Assembly: GCF_001278705.1 (NCBI RefSeq)
Contig: NZ_CP012600.1
Coordinates: 124,190 to 188,189 of the forward strand
Source: Bacillus gobiensis
GTDB taxonomy: Bacteria > Bacillota > Bacilli > Bacillales > Bacillaceae
DNA length: 64,000 bases
Direction: 5' to 3'
How positions within the stretch are numbered: position 1 is the first letter of the stretch; the number at the start of each line of letters is the position of its first letter. A model generated the notes under the pieces. The model was not told the DNA's origin and did not search any database. It saw only the letters and a program-made list of their open reading frames with translations. The translations under genes were made by a program, and so were the position numbers. Below, piece by piece: positions 34,410 to 43,546 of the stretch.

Positions 34410-37055
34410 TTGAAGAAGGTTTTTCTGCGCGCATTAGCTTTTAGTTTATGCCTAGTATTTAGCTATGCATTCTTACATACTGCAGCTGAGGCTAAAACAC
34501 AAAAAACAAGTAGTTATTATGTAGTAAAAACGTCGAATCTATATGACACAACCACAAGCAAAAAACGAAAAATTACTACTATCCCTGTTAATACTAAACT
34601 TTCAACGACAAGTTCAAAGTCATCTAGCATGTATAAAGTTACATATAAGGGACGGACCGGATACGTATATAAATCGAATCTTGCTGATAAAGCAAAACCG
34701 GTCACGAAATATATCGTAAAAACATCAAATCTATACTCTTCAAATACGAGTAAATCAAAAATACTTGCGTCGGTTCCTGTCAATGTAAAACTATCAACGA
34801 CGAGTCCTGTTTCTGATAAAATGTACCAAGTGAAATACAAAGGCAAAACCGGATATGTTTATCGCGGGAACACGGGAGACAAGCCGAAAGCGGTTGAGAA
34901 GTATACTGTAAAAACGTCAAATCTATACTCTTCAAATAAGAGTAAATCAAAAATACTTGCGTCGGTTCCTGTTAATGTTAAACTATCAACGATGAGTCCT
35001 GTTTCTGATAACATGTACCAAGTGAAATACAAAGGCAAAACCGGATATGTTTATCGTGGGAACACGGGAGACAAGCCGAAAGCGGTTGAGAAGTATACCG
35101 TAAAAACGTCAAATCTATACTCTTCAAATAGCAGTAAATCTAATATCATCACGTCAATTCCTGTTAACCATAAGCTGACAACTACTAGTCCAGTATCTGA
35201 TAATATGTACCAAGTGAAAATTAACGGTAAAACAGGATATGTTTATCGTGGGAATCTAAGCGGCAAGCCAAAGGCTATTGATAAGTTCGTTGTAAAAACA
35301 ACGAATCTATATGATTCATACAAGGGGAATAAAAAAATAATCGCGTCAATTCCTCTAAATAATAAACTAACAACGACAAGTCCAGTGTCTGACAACATGT
35401 ACAAAGTTACATATAAGGGGAAAACGGGCTATGTTTATCGTGCGGATCTGGGAGACAAAGCGAAACCTATCACTAAATATGTAGTCAAGAAGTCAAATTT
35501 ATACGATACAACTTCAAGTGATAAACGAATTATTACTTCAATTGATATCAATAATAAAGTAACTACAACGAGTCCGGATAACTCCAGTATGTATCAGGTA
35601 ACTTATAACGGAAGAACGGGATTTGTCTATCGTTCCAATTTAGGTGATAATTTTGTCTCCTATACAAATAAATACAATACCTCACAAATCACTAGGTATG
35701 ATATTTCCCGGATTCCTTTTCAGGAAAAAAATTCTCAATATAGAATGCCTAATTTCAATGCTGATGAAATAGCCAATATTCCTTCAGCTAAAAGATATTC
35801 AGATTCTGAAGCACCAATTGATTTGGATGTATGGGACAGCTGGCCGCTTCAAAACCCGGATGGAACTGTTGCTGAATATAACGGCTACCATATTGTATTT
35901 GCTCTTGCTGGCAAGCCAAGAACGAATGAAACATTTATTTATATGTTTTATCAAAAAATCGGAGAGACTTCGATTGACAGCTGGAAAAATGCCGGACGAG
36001 TATTTACGGATGCCGATAAATTCAATGCAAATGATCCGATTTTAAAGCATCAAACGGAAGAATGGTCAGGCTCAGCTGCATTAATCGATCATAAGATCCG
36101 CCTTTTTTATACAGATTTCTCAGGCAGCATGGCTCTTGGCGGCACTGGTGATAGCAAACAAACTTTAACTACAGCTCAAGTAAATGTTGGTTTACATGAT
36201 GAATCATTAACCATTGACGGTGTACAAGACCATAAATCAATCTTTGATGGTGATGGGAAAATCTATCAGAATGTTTCTCAATTTCATGATGAAGGAATGT
36301 TTTCTTCCGGAGATAACCATACTTTGAGAGACCCTCATTATGTAGAGGATAATGGCCGTAAATACCTTGTATTTGAAGGAAATACAGGATCCGATAATGG
36401 TTACCATGGAGATTTATCTTTATATAACAAAGCATTTTACGGTGGAGATGATTACTACTTTCAATCAGAATTTCAACGTATTATGTCTAGTCCTAAGAAA
36501 AAGTTAGCGACATTAGCAAACGGTGCTCTGGGCATTATTGAAATCAACGATGATTTCACACTAAAAAAGGTCATGAACCCATTAATTACATCCAATTTGG
36601 TGACAGACGAAATTGAACGTGCGAATGTCTTTAAATTAAAAGACAAATGGTATCTATTCACAGATACAAGAGGTGCGAAAATGGGGGTAGATAACATTTC
36701 GCCGAATATGATCTATATGTTGGGGTATGTATCTGACTCATTAACAGGACCATATACACCGCTTAATGATACTGGTCTTGTCATCGCGTCTGATGAAGAC
36801 TTCAACAGCCGTACCTTTACGTATTCGCATTATGCTTTATTGCCAAAGAATCCTAACGACAATAATGTAGTAGTAACAAGCTACATGACAAATCGTGGAG
36901 CATCTAGTATCAATCATTCTACATTTGCTCCTAGCTTCTTGTTGAATATTGATGGAGATAAAACCTATGTCCGTCAACACGACATTCTTGAACAAGGACA
37001 ATTAACTACAGATACTCCTACAAGCGCTAATGAAAGTAACTATTCAGGGAACTAA
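34410..37055 (+). CDS. Levansucrase (GH68) with six N-terminal SH3 cell-wall-binding repeats
   Basis: This 881-residue secreted enzyme makes levan from sucrose. After a signal peptide (about 1-28, ending TAAEA) come six SH3b-type repeats of about 64 residues (about 35-420). Each has the pattern VKTSNLY, IPVN.KL.T, SPVSDNMYQV and GKTGYVYR. The GH68 domain follows from about 425 and carries the nucleophile motif VWDSWPLQ (near 475), EWSGSA, the transition-state stabiliser LRDPHYVE (near 640) and the acid/base DEIERANVF (near 736). Classical Bacillus SacB is about 470 residues with no SH3 repeats, so this enzyme is probably retained on the cell wall. It has its own terminator. Confidence 0.93.
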   Translation: MKKVFLRALAFSLCLVFSYAFLHTAAEAKTQKTSSYYVVKTSNLYDTTTSKKRKITTIPVNTKLSTTSSKSSSMYKVTYKGRTGYVYKSNLADKAKPVTKYIVKTSNLYSSNTSKSKILASVPVNVKLSTTSPVSDKMYQVKYKGKTGYVYRGNTGDKPKAVEKYTVKTSNLYSSNKSKSKILASVPVNVKLSTMSPVSDNMYQVKYKGKTGYVYRGNTGDKPKAVEKYTVKTSNLYSSNSSKSNIITSIPVNHKLTTTSPVSDNMYQVKINGKTGYVYRGNLSGKPKAIDKFVVKTTNLYDSYKGNKKIIASIPLNNKLTTTSPVSDNMYKVTYKGKTGYVYRADLGDKAKPITKYVVKKSNLYDTTSSDKRIITSIDINNKVTTTSPDNSSMYQVTYNGRTGFVYRSNLGDNFVSYTNKYNTSQITRYDISRIPFQEKNSQYRMPNFNADEIANIPSAKRYSDSEAPIDLDVWDSWPLQNPDGTVAEYNGYHIVFALAGKPRTNETFIYMFYQKIGETSIDSWKNAGRVFTDADKFNANDPILKHQTEEWSGSAALIDHKIRLFYTDFSGSMALGGTGDSKQTLTTAQVNVGLHDESLTIDGVQDHKSIFDGDGKIYQNVSQFHDEGMFSSGDNHTLRDPHYVEDNGRKYLVFEGNTGSDNGYHGDLSLYNKAFYGGDDYYFQSEFQRIMSSPKKKLATLANGALGIIEINDDFTLKKVMNPLITSNLVTDEIERANVFKLKDKWYLFTDTRGAKMGVDNISPNMIYMLGYVSDSLTGPYTPLNDTGLVIASDEDFNSRTFTYSHYALLPKNPNDNNVVVTSYMTNRGASSINHSTFAPSFLLNIDGDKTYVRQHDILEQGQLTTDTPTSANESNYSGN
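34513..35655 (+). repeat. Six in-frame repeats of about 190-195 bp encoding SH3 domains
   Basis: Repeats 2 and 3 are almost identical at the DNA level. For example, the GTGAAATAC block at 34830 recurs at 35022, exactly 192 bases (64 codons) later, with only scattered differences across the unit. Repeat 4 shares part of this, while repeats 1, 5 and 6 are diverged. This indicates recent duplication or gene conversion in the middle of the array. Confidence 0.8.
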
Positions 37056-37092
37056 AGTGTTCTTAAAAGTGTTTGTAAATTAAAAGATAATT

Positions 37093-37138
37093 AAAAGAAC
37101 CGCAGAAAACTTTTTAAAGTTTGATCTGCGGTTCTTTT
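37093..37138 (+). terminator. Rho-independent terminator of the levansucrase gene
   Basis: AAAAGAACCGCAGA and TCTGCGGTTCTTTT pair perfectly over 14 bases with an 18-base loop, followed by further T residues. Confidence 0.85.
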
Positions 37139-37170
37139 ATTTTTCTAATCGGACTAATGACAAATATTAA

Positions 37171-37203
37171 GGGAGACGAATAGATGGAGTCAATTCGTTT
37201 CCC
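37171..37203 (-). terminator. Terminator hairpin of the leftward organophosphate operon
   Basis: GGGAGACGAAT and ATTCGTTTCCC pair at 10 of 11 positions just after the PHP gene stop. On the minus strand it is followed by a modestly T-rich sequence. Confidence 0.55.
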
Positions 37204-37209
37204 TAAACA

Positions 37210-38022
37210 TTAATTGGTGACTAATTTCTTTACCGCTGTTTCAGCCCACTCCGGAATCTCCACACTTCCAATTGGAAATGGATTCCTTGATACAGGCCCA
37301 TGAAAATCACTTCCGCCGGAAACAGTCATGCCGAATCGTTCAGCTTGCTTCTCCCAGTATTCAACATCAGCCGAACTGTGCTTAGGATGCCAAACTTCAA
37401 TTCCATCTAAACCTGCAGCAACAAGTTCTTCTAATGAAAATGGTTTTATATAAATGCCTGGGTGGGCGAGAAAGGCTTCTCCTCCTGCTTCATGGATGAG
37501 ATCAATCGCATTTACAGCGGAAAAGGGACTACGTTCGACAAACCCGGGCTTTCCTTTTTTCAGCAATGCTTGGTGTGCTTCCTTCCAATTAGGGAAATAA
37601 CCGGCGGCAGCAAGCTCCTCGGCGATGTGAGTACGCACGAGAACACCTTTCCCGACACGGTCGAGACATTTATCAAATGAAATCGTATATCCAAGTTCAT
37701 TCAATCGATCAACAATCTTTTTTCCCCAGTCTTTTCGTTCTTGAGATCTCCAGGAAATATGCCCTAGCATACTAGGGTGTTCCGGATCGAAGTTATATCC
37801 GAGTATGTGCAGTTCACCGTAGACACCGTCTGTATTGAGCTCGATGCCGGAGATCAGGTTCAAGTTTGATGGAGCAAGCTTCTTTGCTTCTTGATAGCCT
37901 TGAATCGCGTCATGGTCGGTAATTGCGATATCAGTAAGCTTCTTTTTCTGGGCGTCTGCAATGATTTCTTCCGGTGTCCAATGTCCGTCAGAGAACACGG
38001 AATGAATGTGCAAATCGATCAT
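37210..38022 (-). CDS. PHP-domain phosphoesterase (YciV/TrpH-like)
   Basis: This 270-residue metal-dependent phosphoesterase has the PHP metal motifs in order: MIDLHIHSVFSDG (N-terminus), ITDHDAIQG, SGIELNTD, FLAHPGIY and SGGSDFHGP. Close relatives hydrolyse 3',5'-nucleoside bisphosphates or short RNAs. The ATG at MIDLH was chosen because the family starts there and AAAGGAG precedes it; an upstream in-frame ATG lacks a ribosome site. Its first 35 bases overlap the end of the ATPase gene in another frame, so it is translationally linked to the transporter. With SurE in the same operon it points to stepwise dephosphorylation of an imported compound. Confidence 0.85.
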   Translation of the reverse strand: MIDLHIHSVFSDGHWTPEEIIADAQKKKLTDIAITDHDAIQGYQEAKKLAPSNLNLISGIELNTDGVYGELHILGYNFDPEHPSMLGHISWRSQERKDWGKKIVDRLNELGYTISFDKCLDRVGKGVLVRTHIAEELAAAGYFPNWKEAHQALLKKGKPGFVERSPFSAVNAIDLIHEAGGEAFLAHPGIYIKPFSLEELVAAGLDGIEVWHPKHSSADVEYWEKQAERFGMTVSGGSDFHGPVSRNPFPIGSVEIPEWAETAVKKLVTN

Positions 38023-39088
38023 TGGTTTTATTATCTCCTTTCTTTTTTTCAACTGCCAAAGTCAGTCCAACAATATCACCAGGCTGGTACCGCTCTTGAA
38101 AAGCTGGTGAATAAAGAGTGAGCATTTGCTTTTCTATTTTAACATTATAATGGATTTCGTTTCCTTGAAATTGGACAAATGATACCACACCGACAATACT
38201 GTTTTCCGTGGGGTCGCCGATTTTCCATTGCTCCGGTCTTACAGGGAAGAGGTTCTGATTCTTAAGTTCTTGTGAAATGCCGATATCCTCCCATTCTACC
38301 ATAGGGAAACCATCCGGAATAAATACATTTTGCTTCGTCCACTGTCCTTGGATCAGGTTGCTTTTGCCCACAAATGTTGAAACGAAGACAGTTTCCGGCT
38401 TAGTATAGATCACTTCAGGAGTGTCTGCCTGTTCAACGATTCCGTTATTCATGACGATGATTCTATCAGCCATGGCGAGTGCTTCACTTTGGTCGTGGGT
38501 GACATAGACAATTGTTGCTTTTGTCTGTTGATGGATGGATTGAATTTCTTTCCTCATTTCCATTCTGAGCTCTGCATCGAGGGCACTCAACGGCTCATCC
38601 ATCAAAAGCAGGACAGGTTCCGGCACGATGGCTCTTGCCAGTGCGACCCTCTGTCTTTGGCCTCCGGAAAGTTCAGAAGGATACCGGTGTTTAAAGGCTT
38701 CCATTTCCACCATTTTCAGAACGTCGTGAACGCGTTCCTCTTGCTGCTGTTTGGATTGGTTTTTGGTAAACCTGTGGTGTTTAAGGGCAAATTCAACGTG
38801 CTCTTGCACGGTTAAATGCGGCCAAAGCGCGAATGATTGAAAAACCATGCCTATATTTCGTTTTTCAGGCTTTACAAGCCGTTTAGGCGAGGCAATTTCT
38901 TCTTCGTTTAGAAAAATGCTGCCTTCACTCGGTTTGATAAATCCGGCCAGAAGCCTGAGCAGGGTCGTTTTTCCACAGCCAGAAGGACCAAGGATCGCAA
39001 TAAATTCTCCTTCTTTAAATGAAAGGTTAATATGATTCAATGCAGAAAACGAACCATATTGCTTGCTCACGCCGTTAAGTTCAATCAT
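37988..39088 (-). CDS. ABC transporter ATP-binding protein (Fe3+/2-aminoethylphosphonate type)
   Basis: This 366-residue ATPase has Walker A GPSGCGKTT, signature LSGGQRQR, Walker B LLLMDEP and switch His in VTHDQSEA. A C-terminal TOBE-like regulatory domain covers about 240-350. It belongs to the FbpC/PotA/PhnT group (CUT1-like). It overlaps the permease gene by 8 bases and the PHP gene by 35. Sequence does not separate iron, spermidine and phosphonate/phosphoester substrates. The neighbouring SurE and PHP genes favour a phosphorylated substrate. Confidence 0.88.
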   Translation of the reverse strand: MIELNGVSKQYGSFSALNHINLSFKEGEFIAILGPSGCGKTTLLRLLAGFIKPSEGSIFLNEEEIASPKRLVKPEKRNIGMVFQSFALWPHLTVQEHVEFALKHHRFTKNQSKQQQEERVHDVLKMVEMEAFKHRYPSELSGGQRQRVALARAIVPEPVLLLMDEPLSALDAELRMEMRKEIQSIHQQTKATIVYVTHDQSEALAMADRIIVMNNGIVEQADTPEVIYTKPETVFVSTFVGKSNLIQGQWTKQNVFIPDGFPMVEWEDIGISQELKNQNLFPVRPEQWKIGDPTENSIVGVVSFVQFQGNEIHYNVKIEKQMLTLYSPAFQERYQPGDIVGLTLAVEKKKGDNKTNDRFAHSFRVL

Positions 39089-40808
39089 TTTTCAAGCTCA
39101 CTCGCTTTCCTATAAAATTTTGAAAAAGCATCAGGCTGACACCGCCAATCAGGATGGCTAAGACAATCAATGTAGAAAAAGCGGTTGAATATGTGCTGTA
39201 GCCTGCCTGTTCAAAGCTGAAAATCATGACGCCGATCGTCTCTGCGCCGCTTGACCATAGGAGGCTTGAGACAGTAAGCTCAGCTAAAGCCGTAAGAAAT
39301 ACGAGAAATGCTCCGCTCATTATTCCTGGCAGCAGCAGGGGAAGCAAAATGCTTCTCCATTTGGTAAACCCGGATGCTCCCGACGTCTGTGCTGCTTCCT
39401 CCATGCTGGGATCAAGCTGGGAGAAGGCTGTCAGGCTTCCTCTGAATTGGAGCACGAGAAATCTTGTCAAATAGGCGATTAGCAAGATCCAGATCGTTCC
39501 GTACACGCCTGGGTACCATCCTGGGACAGGCTGCATCCACATCAGAATCATGCTCAAGGCCAAAACCGTTCCGGGGAGAGCATAAGGCAATGTGACGATT
39601 CCTTCTGCTGCTCGTGTCCAGAGATTTGGTTGTTTAAATCGAACATATGCGAGCAAGGTTCCTGCGAAAAGGCAAGTGATCACTGTGGCCAAGCCTAACA
39701 TAATGCTATTGCTTACCGAACGCGCTACCTTGCTGTCTGTAAACAAATAAAGATAGTTTTTGAACGAAAGATTTTCCCACGATAGTGATAGACCGTATGC
39801 CTTGATCAAGGAGGTGGCTGCCATTGCCAGAAACGGAACTAGGCTTGTCAACAGCAAAAAGCTCCAAAGACTGGCTTGAATCAATCGCCTGGATCTTGTT
39901 GACACGTAGTAACGGGGCTCCATATCGCGCTTTGTCGTTTCATTTGCTTTGCTTTTTCTTACAATGATCGCTTGAATGATAGTACCTGCCAAAGCGATAA
40001 CGCCGAGCATTACTGATAATACTGCAGCTCTGGCAAATGCGCTGGGGCCGTAACCGATGATTTGCTCGTAAATATAGGTGCTCAGTACGCGAATGTTTGA
40101 TGGAATGCCTAAAAATGCAGGTACACCGAAGTTGTCTAAGTTCGATAAAAATGCAAGCAAAGCACCGCTTCCTATTCCCGGAAGAGCCATGGGGAAAATA
40201 ATTTTCCGAAAAGCAGTCCATCTGCCGGCTCCGGAAACCATCGCCGCTTGCTCCGCGTCGCGGGGAATTTTTCGAAAGACATCGACACTCATAAGATAGA
40301 CGACCGGGTAATGGGAAATGCCGAGAACAAAGATAATTCCTCCCATCCCGTAAAGATTAGGCAGCATCTCATCTCCAAACAACATCGCAAGCGGTCCTGA
40401 ACCGCTAAAAAACTGAACCCATGCGAGGGTAGTAATATAGGAGGGGATGATAAAAGGGAGATAGATAAACAGCTGCATTGCTTGTTTGCCGCGGATATCC
40501 ACATAGGCCATAATCCAGGCCGTGCTGACACCAAGCACGACGGAAAGCAGAGTACTAAAAGCTGTAATCCAAACCGTATTTTCAATGGATTTCCACGTAG
40601 CGGGATCTGTAAGCACCTCTTCATATACCCCAAAACTTAAAGCACCTTCTGCTCCAAAGCTTAAGCTTATTAAACGGACGATAGGCATCAGAAATAGAAA
40701 GAGGAGAACAGCAAAACCGATAATTTTCCAGGTCAAAGTATGAAAAGATAGGAAAGAAAGCGAAAAAACGGGTTTCGCTTTCTGTTCAATAGAAGATTTA
40801 AATAGCAT
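39081..40808 (-). CDS. ABC transporter permease, two fused permease domains (FbpB/PhnU-V type)
   Basis: This 575-residue membrane protein consists of two BPD_transp_1 domains in one chain, with about twelve helices. The two ATPase-docking loops are visible as DAEQAAMVSGAGRWTAFRKIIFP (about residue 185; split here) and SMEEAAQTSGASGFTKWRSIL (about residue 475). Fused permeases of this kind occur in Fe3+ and 2-aminoethylphosphonate importers. It lies between the binding-protein and ATPase genes with a 26-base gap and an 8-base overlap. Confidence 0.88.
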   Translation of the reverse strand: MLFKSSIEQKAKPVFSLSFLSFHTLTWKIIGFAVLLFLFLMPIVRLISLSFGAEGALSFGVYEEVLTDPATWKSIENTVWITAFSTLLSVVLGVSTAWIMAYVDIRGKQAMQLFIYLPFIIPSYITTLAWVQFFSGSGPLAMLFGDEMLPNLYGMGGIIFVLGISHYPVVYLMSVDVFRKIPRDAEQAAMVSGAGRWTAFRKIIFPMALPGIGSGALLAFLSNLDNFGVPAFLGIPSNIRVLSTYIYEQIIGYGPSAFARAAVLSVMLGVIALAGTIIQAIIVRKSKANETTKRDMEPRYYVSTRSRRLIQASLWSFLLLTSLVPFLAMAATSLIKAYGLSLSWENLSFKNYLYLFTDSKVARSVSNSIMLGLATVITCLFAGTLLAYVRFKQPNLWTRAAEGIVTLPYALPGTVLALSMILMWMQPVPGWYPGVYGTIWILLIAYLTRFLVLQFRGSLTAFSQLDPSMEEAAQTSGASGFTKWRSILLPLLLPGIMSGAFLVFLTALAELTVSSLLWSSGAETIGVMIFSFEQAGYSTYSTAFSTLIVLAILIGGVSLMLFQNFIGKRVSLKND

Positions 40809-40834
40809 GTCATTTCGCTTCCTTTCTTTTACGA

Positions 40835-41875
40835 TTACTTGCCAAATAGGTCACCGAATTTTTTCTTATCGTCTTCTCTGGATTGATAAAGCTCGTTGAT
40901 ATCCGTTTTGAGTACTTTCATTTTGTCAATGGTTTGTAAGCCTTCAGGGGCAGAGATTCCTTCACGGATCGGTGTATAGCCGAATTCAACTGCAAGCTCT
41001 TGGCCATCCTCTGATAAGACGTAATCAACGAACGCTTTAGCGGCCGCTGCGTTTTTTGCATCCTTCATAATTCCAATCGGTTCTGTGATGACTGGAACGC
41101 CTTCTTCAGGATATACGAGATCAACCGGAGAACCCTCAGCTTTTGCACGAGCCACAATAAAATCTACAACCATTCCGTACGATTTTTCTCCTGAAGCAAC
41201 GGCTTTTAATACATCGCCATTTCCTTTTGTAACAACTGCATTATTGCCTTTAATGCTTTCATAAAAATCCCAGCCGAAATCATTTTGGCGAGTGAAAACA
41301 CCTAAGTTATACGCCGCAGCTCCGGAATAAAGCGGGCTTGGCATGATGACCTTGTCCTTTGCATCTGCTGATGTGAGAGCTTCCCATCCTTTAGGCAGGC
41401 TTTTGACCTTATCGGTATTCACGGCAAGAGCGGTAGCCATTACCTTCGTTCCGAAATACATATGATCAGCATCGACAAATTCCTCAGGGATGCTGCCGGC
41501 TTCTTTTGATTCATAAGCTTGAAGCAAATCCTCTTTCTTAAGGCTTTCAAACGTAACTGAATCGGCTAATAGCATAACATCTGCTTGGACTTTTCCTGAC
41601 ATTTTCTCCGCTTTCACCTTTGAAATAACTTCTTCTGTTCCGGAACGGAAGGTTTCTACTTTGACATCCGGATATTTTTCTTTAAAGCCGGCGACCAGCT
41701 TTTCTGCGTCAGCGTCTGGCTGAGAGGTATAAAATTGAAGGGTTCCCTCTATCTTTTCACTTTTTTGTTCGTTTTGCCCGTTTTGATCGTTTGAGCCTGA
41801 AGATGAGTTGCTCCCGCATGCACTAAGTAATAAGAGAATGAGTGCGCTTAGTAAGACCGTTAATTTTTTTCTCAT
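40835..41875 (-). CDS. ABC transporter substrate-binding lipoprotein (FbpA/PhnS-like)
   Basis: This 346-residue lipoprotein has lipobox LLSAC (lipidated Cys20), then a Ser/Asn/Gln-rich linker. The mature fold has family stretches GTLQFYTSQPDADAEKLV, VQADVMLLADSVTF and a C-terminal FGYTPIREG. It belongs to the extracellular solute-binding family 1 branch that binds ferric iron, phosphonates or phosphate esters. The paired tyrosines that hold iron in FbpA are not evident near the usual place. It overlaps the surE stop by 4 bases (ATGA). Confidence 0.83.
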   Translation of the reverse strand: MRKKLTVLLSALILLLLSACGSNSSSGSNDQNGQNEQKSEKIEGTLQFYTSQPDADAEKLVAGFKEKYPDVKVETFRSGTEEVISKVKAEKMSGKVQADVMLLADSVTFESLKKEDLLQAYESKEAGSIPEEFVDADHMYFGTKVMATALAVNTDKVKSLPKGWEALTSADAKDKVIMPSPLYSGAAAYNLGVFTRQNDFGWDFYESIKGNNAVVTKGNGDVLKAVASGEKSYGMVVDFIVARAKAEGSPVDLVYPEEGVPVITEPIGIMKDAKNAAAAKAFVDYVLSEDGQELAVEFGYTPIREGISAPEGLQTIDKMKVLKTDINELYQSREDDKKKFGDLFGK

Positions 41876-42675
41876 AATTGTTGAACTCCTTTAAAGGTTT
41901 GGAATGTATGTTTGTTGAACCATCGATCGATTTGTTCTTGTTTTTTCTTATAATGAGTTCTGAATTCGATTGGCGAGATAGTAATATAGCCTTCCCGCAA
42001 TAGCTGAAAATCACTTTCACTATCAAGGTTATCCAGTTCGGGCATTAGATCCTTCAGCCAATAATAAATGTGTCCATGCGGGTCATTAAGGCCGACATAT
42101 CGGTAGCGGGATACAGTCATGTCAAGCGGAATCACCTTTACCCCTTTGCACTGCTCTTTACTCAAATATGGCAGATTAATGTTTAGAAAAGCAGTGTTGG
42201 GAAGCTTGTTTTGAATCAATACCTCCGCCACTTTGTAAAATAGCTGTGAAACCTTTGTGAAGTTCACTTTTTGACTTGAAAACGCATTAAGAGAAACGGC
42301 AGCTGAAGGAATTCCGTAAAGAACTGCTTCTGAAGCGCCTGCTATTGTTCCGGAGTAGTAAAGATCCCTGCCGAGATTCGGTCCAAGGTTAATGCCGGAA
42401 AACACAAAATCGGGCGGCTCTTTCATCAACACTTCGATGCCAAGCTTTACACAATCGACAGGTGTTCCATTAATGCACCAGGTTCCCTTGGTTCCGGGGA
42501 AAATATCGAGCGGCATCGCTTTGATCGGCTGGCGCAGCGTGATGGAATGACTGACGGCGCTTCTTTCTTGATCTGGGCAAATAACATACACATCGGCAAA
42601 ATGCTGTAAAACCTGTACCATTGCTTCTAAGCCGGGAGCAAATATGCCATCATCGTTGGAAACTAATATTTTCAA
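41872..42675 (-). CDS. surE: SurE-family 5'/3'-nucleotidase
   Basis: This 267-residue metal-dependent phosphatase shows all SurE motifs: ILVSNDDGIFAPG (metal-binding Asp pair at residues 7-8), RSAVSHSIT, NGTPVDCVKLG, SGINLGPNLGRDLYYSGT and AGASEA. SurE removes phosphate from nucleoside monophosphates and short polyphosphates. It overlaps both neighbours by 4 bases. Placement inside an ABC importer operon is unusual for SurE, which in many bacteria sits with pcm or stationary-phase genes, and suggests a catabolic or phosphate-scavenging role here. Confidence 0.9.
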   Translation of the reverse strand: MKILVSNDDGIFAPGLEAMVQVLQHFADVYVICPDQERSAVSHSITLRQPIKAMPLDIFPGTKGTWCINGTPVDCVKLGIEVLMKEPPDFVFSGINLGPNLGRDLYYSGTIAGASEAVLYGIPSAAVSLNAFSSQKVNFTKVSQLFYKVAEVLIQNKLPNTAFLNINLPYLSKEQCKGVKVIPLDMTVSRYRYVGLNDPHGHIYYWLKDLMPELDNLDSESDFQLLREGYITISPIEFRTHYKKKQEQIDRWFNKHTFQTFKGVQQL

Positions 42676-43505
42676 CCGAACACCTCCTGTTCTTCGGGTA
42701 AGAAGAGCTTCCTTACGTAATAAAGGTTAATATGCCACCAATCAAGAGATGGCGATGGATCCAAGCCTTCAATAACAATAGGAAGAGGTACTTGGGTGAG
42801 AAAATAATGAATTGACTCCCGATCGATTATGCCGGTGCCAAGCGGGACGTGCAGACGAGTGTTCAAATTGTCACTTAAATGGATCTTATCGACTCTTGCT
42901 GTTTCAGCAAAAGCGGCAACGGGATCTTGCGAGCTCTTAATATGTGCGACATCAAACGTGGTGCGAAGAGCTGTGTGACAGGACTGAATGAAATGATTCA
43001 ATACAGTAGGTGATGTAATGAATTCTTTCGGTTTTTCTTCCATTAGCTCAAGCGACATTGTTTTTCCGTATTGTTTTGCTTTCTGAACAATTTTGTCCAC
43101 GGATTCAAGCAGAATTTCTTCATAATACTCAGTTCCCAAGACAGGAAGTGTAGCTTGTCCGGGATGAAACGTAATAGAACCTGCACCAATCCGGTCCGCT
43201 AGTTCAATGGAATGAAAAATTCTTGCAATCGAAGCCTCTCTGATTTCCTGGTCTAATGATGCGATGTTTAAATCCCAGCTTGGCGCATGCAGTGTAAAGT
43301 TCAATTCGAAGTTATTATTCTTGTGAATAAGCTGAGGATCCGAACGATAATGCCACACGTGCTCAGACCAAATCTCCAATCCGTCGATGCCGGACGCTTT
43401 TGCAAAAGGTACTATTTCTTCAACCGGAAGTGACCAAGCGAGAGTTGAGGAAAAGAGAATTTGAGGCACTAGGTTCATCATTCCCTTCTTCGTTATATTT
43501 GTCAT
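42672..43505 (-). CDS. Xylose-isomerase-like TIM-barrel protein (sugar phosphate isomerase/epimerase family)
   Basis: This 277-residue AP_endonuc_2/TIM-barrel protein has family landmarks KASGIDGLEIWSEHVWHY, LHAPSWDLN, GSITFHPGQA, SLELMEE, TTFDVAHI and KIHLSDN. These supply the usual Glu/His/Asp metal ligands. Its reaction is unknown; relatives are epimerases, isomerases and endonucleases. It is the first gene of the six-gene operon. The exact start is uncertain, since codons for two further Met lie at residues 9-10 with AGAAGGG just before them. The stop overlaps the surE start by 4 bases. Confidence 0.78.
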   Translation of the reverse strand: MTNITKKGMMNLVPQILFSSTLAWSLPVEEIVPFAKASGIDGLEIWSEHVWHYRSDPQLIHKNNNFELNFTLHAPSWDLNIASLDQEIREASIARIFHSIELADRIGAGSITFHPGQATLPVLGTEYYEEILLESVDKIVQKAKQYGKTMSLELMEEKPKEFITSPTVLNHFIQSCHTALRTTFDVAHIKSSQDPVAAFAETARVDKIHLSDNLNTRLHVPLGTGIIDRESIHYFLTQVPLPIVIEGLDPSPSLDWWHINLYYVRKLFLPEEQEVFG

Positions 43506-43546
43506 CTTAAGTTTACTATCCAGATATTTTGTTAAATTAACGAAAC

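Noticed and set aside
34513..35655. Regular repeats that could suggest a CRISPR array
   Set aside because: The units are 192 bases, in frame, and encode SH3 domains. There are no short repeat-spacer alternations and no cas genes.
40835..41875. Assignment of the binding protein as a ferric-iron transporter
   Set aside because: The family is mixed, the iron-holding tyrosine pair is not evident, and the operon holds two phosphatases. Left unassigned.
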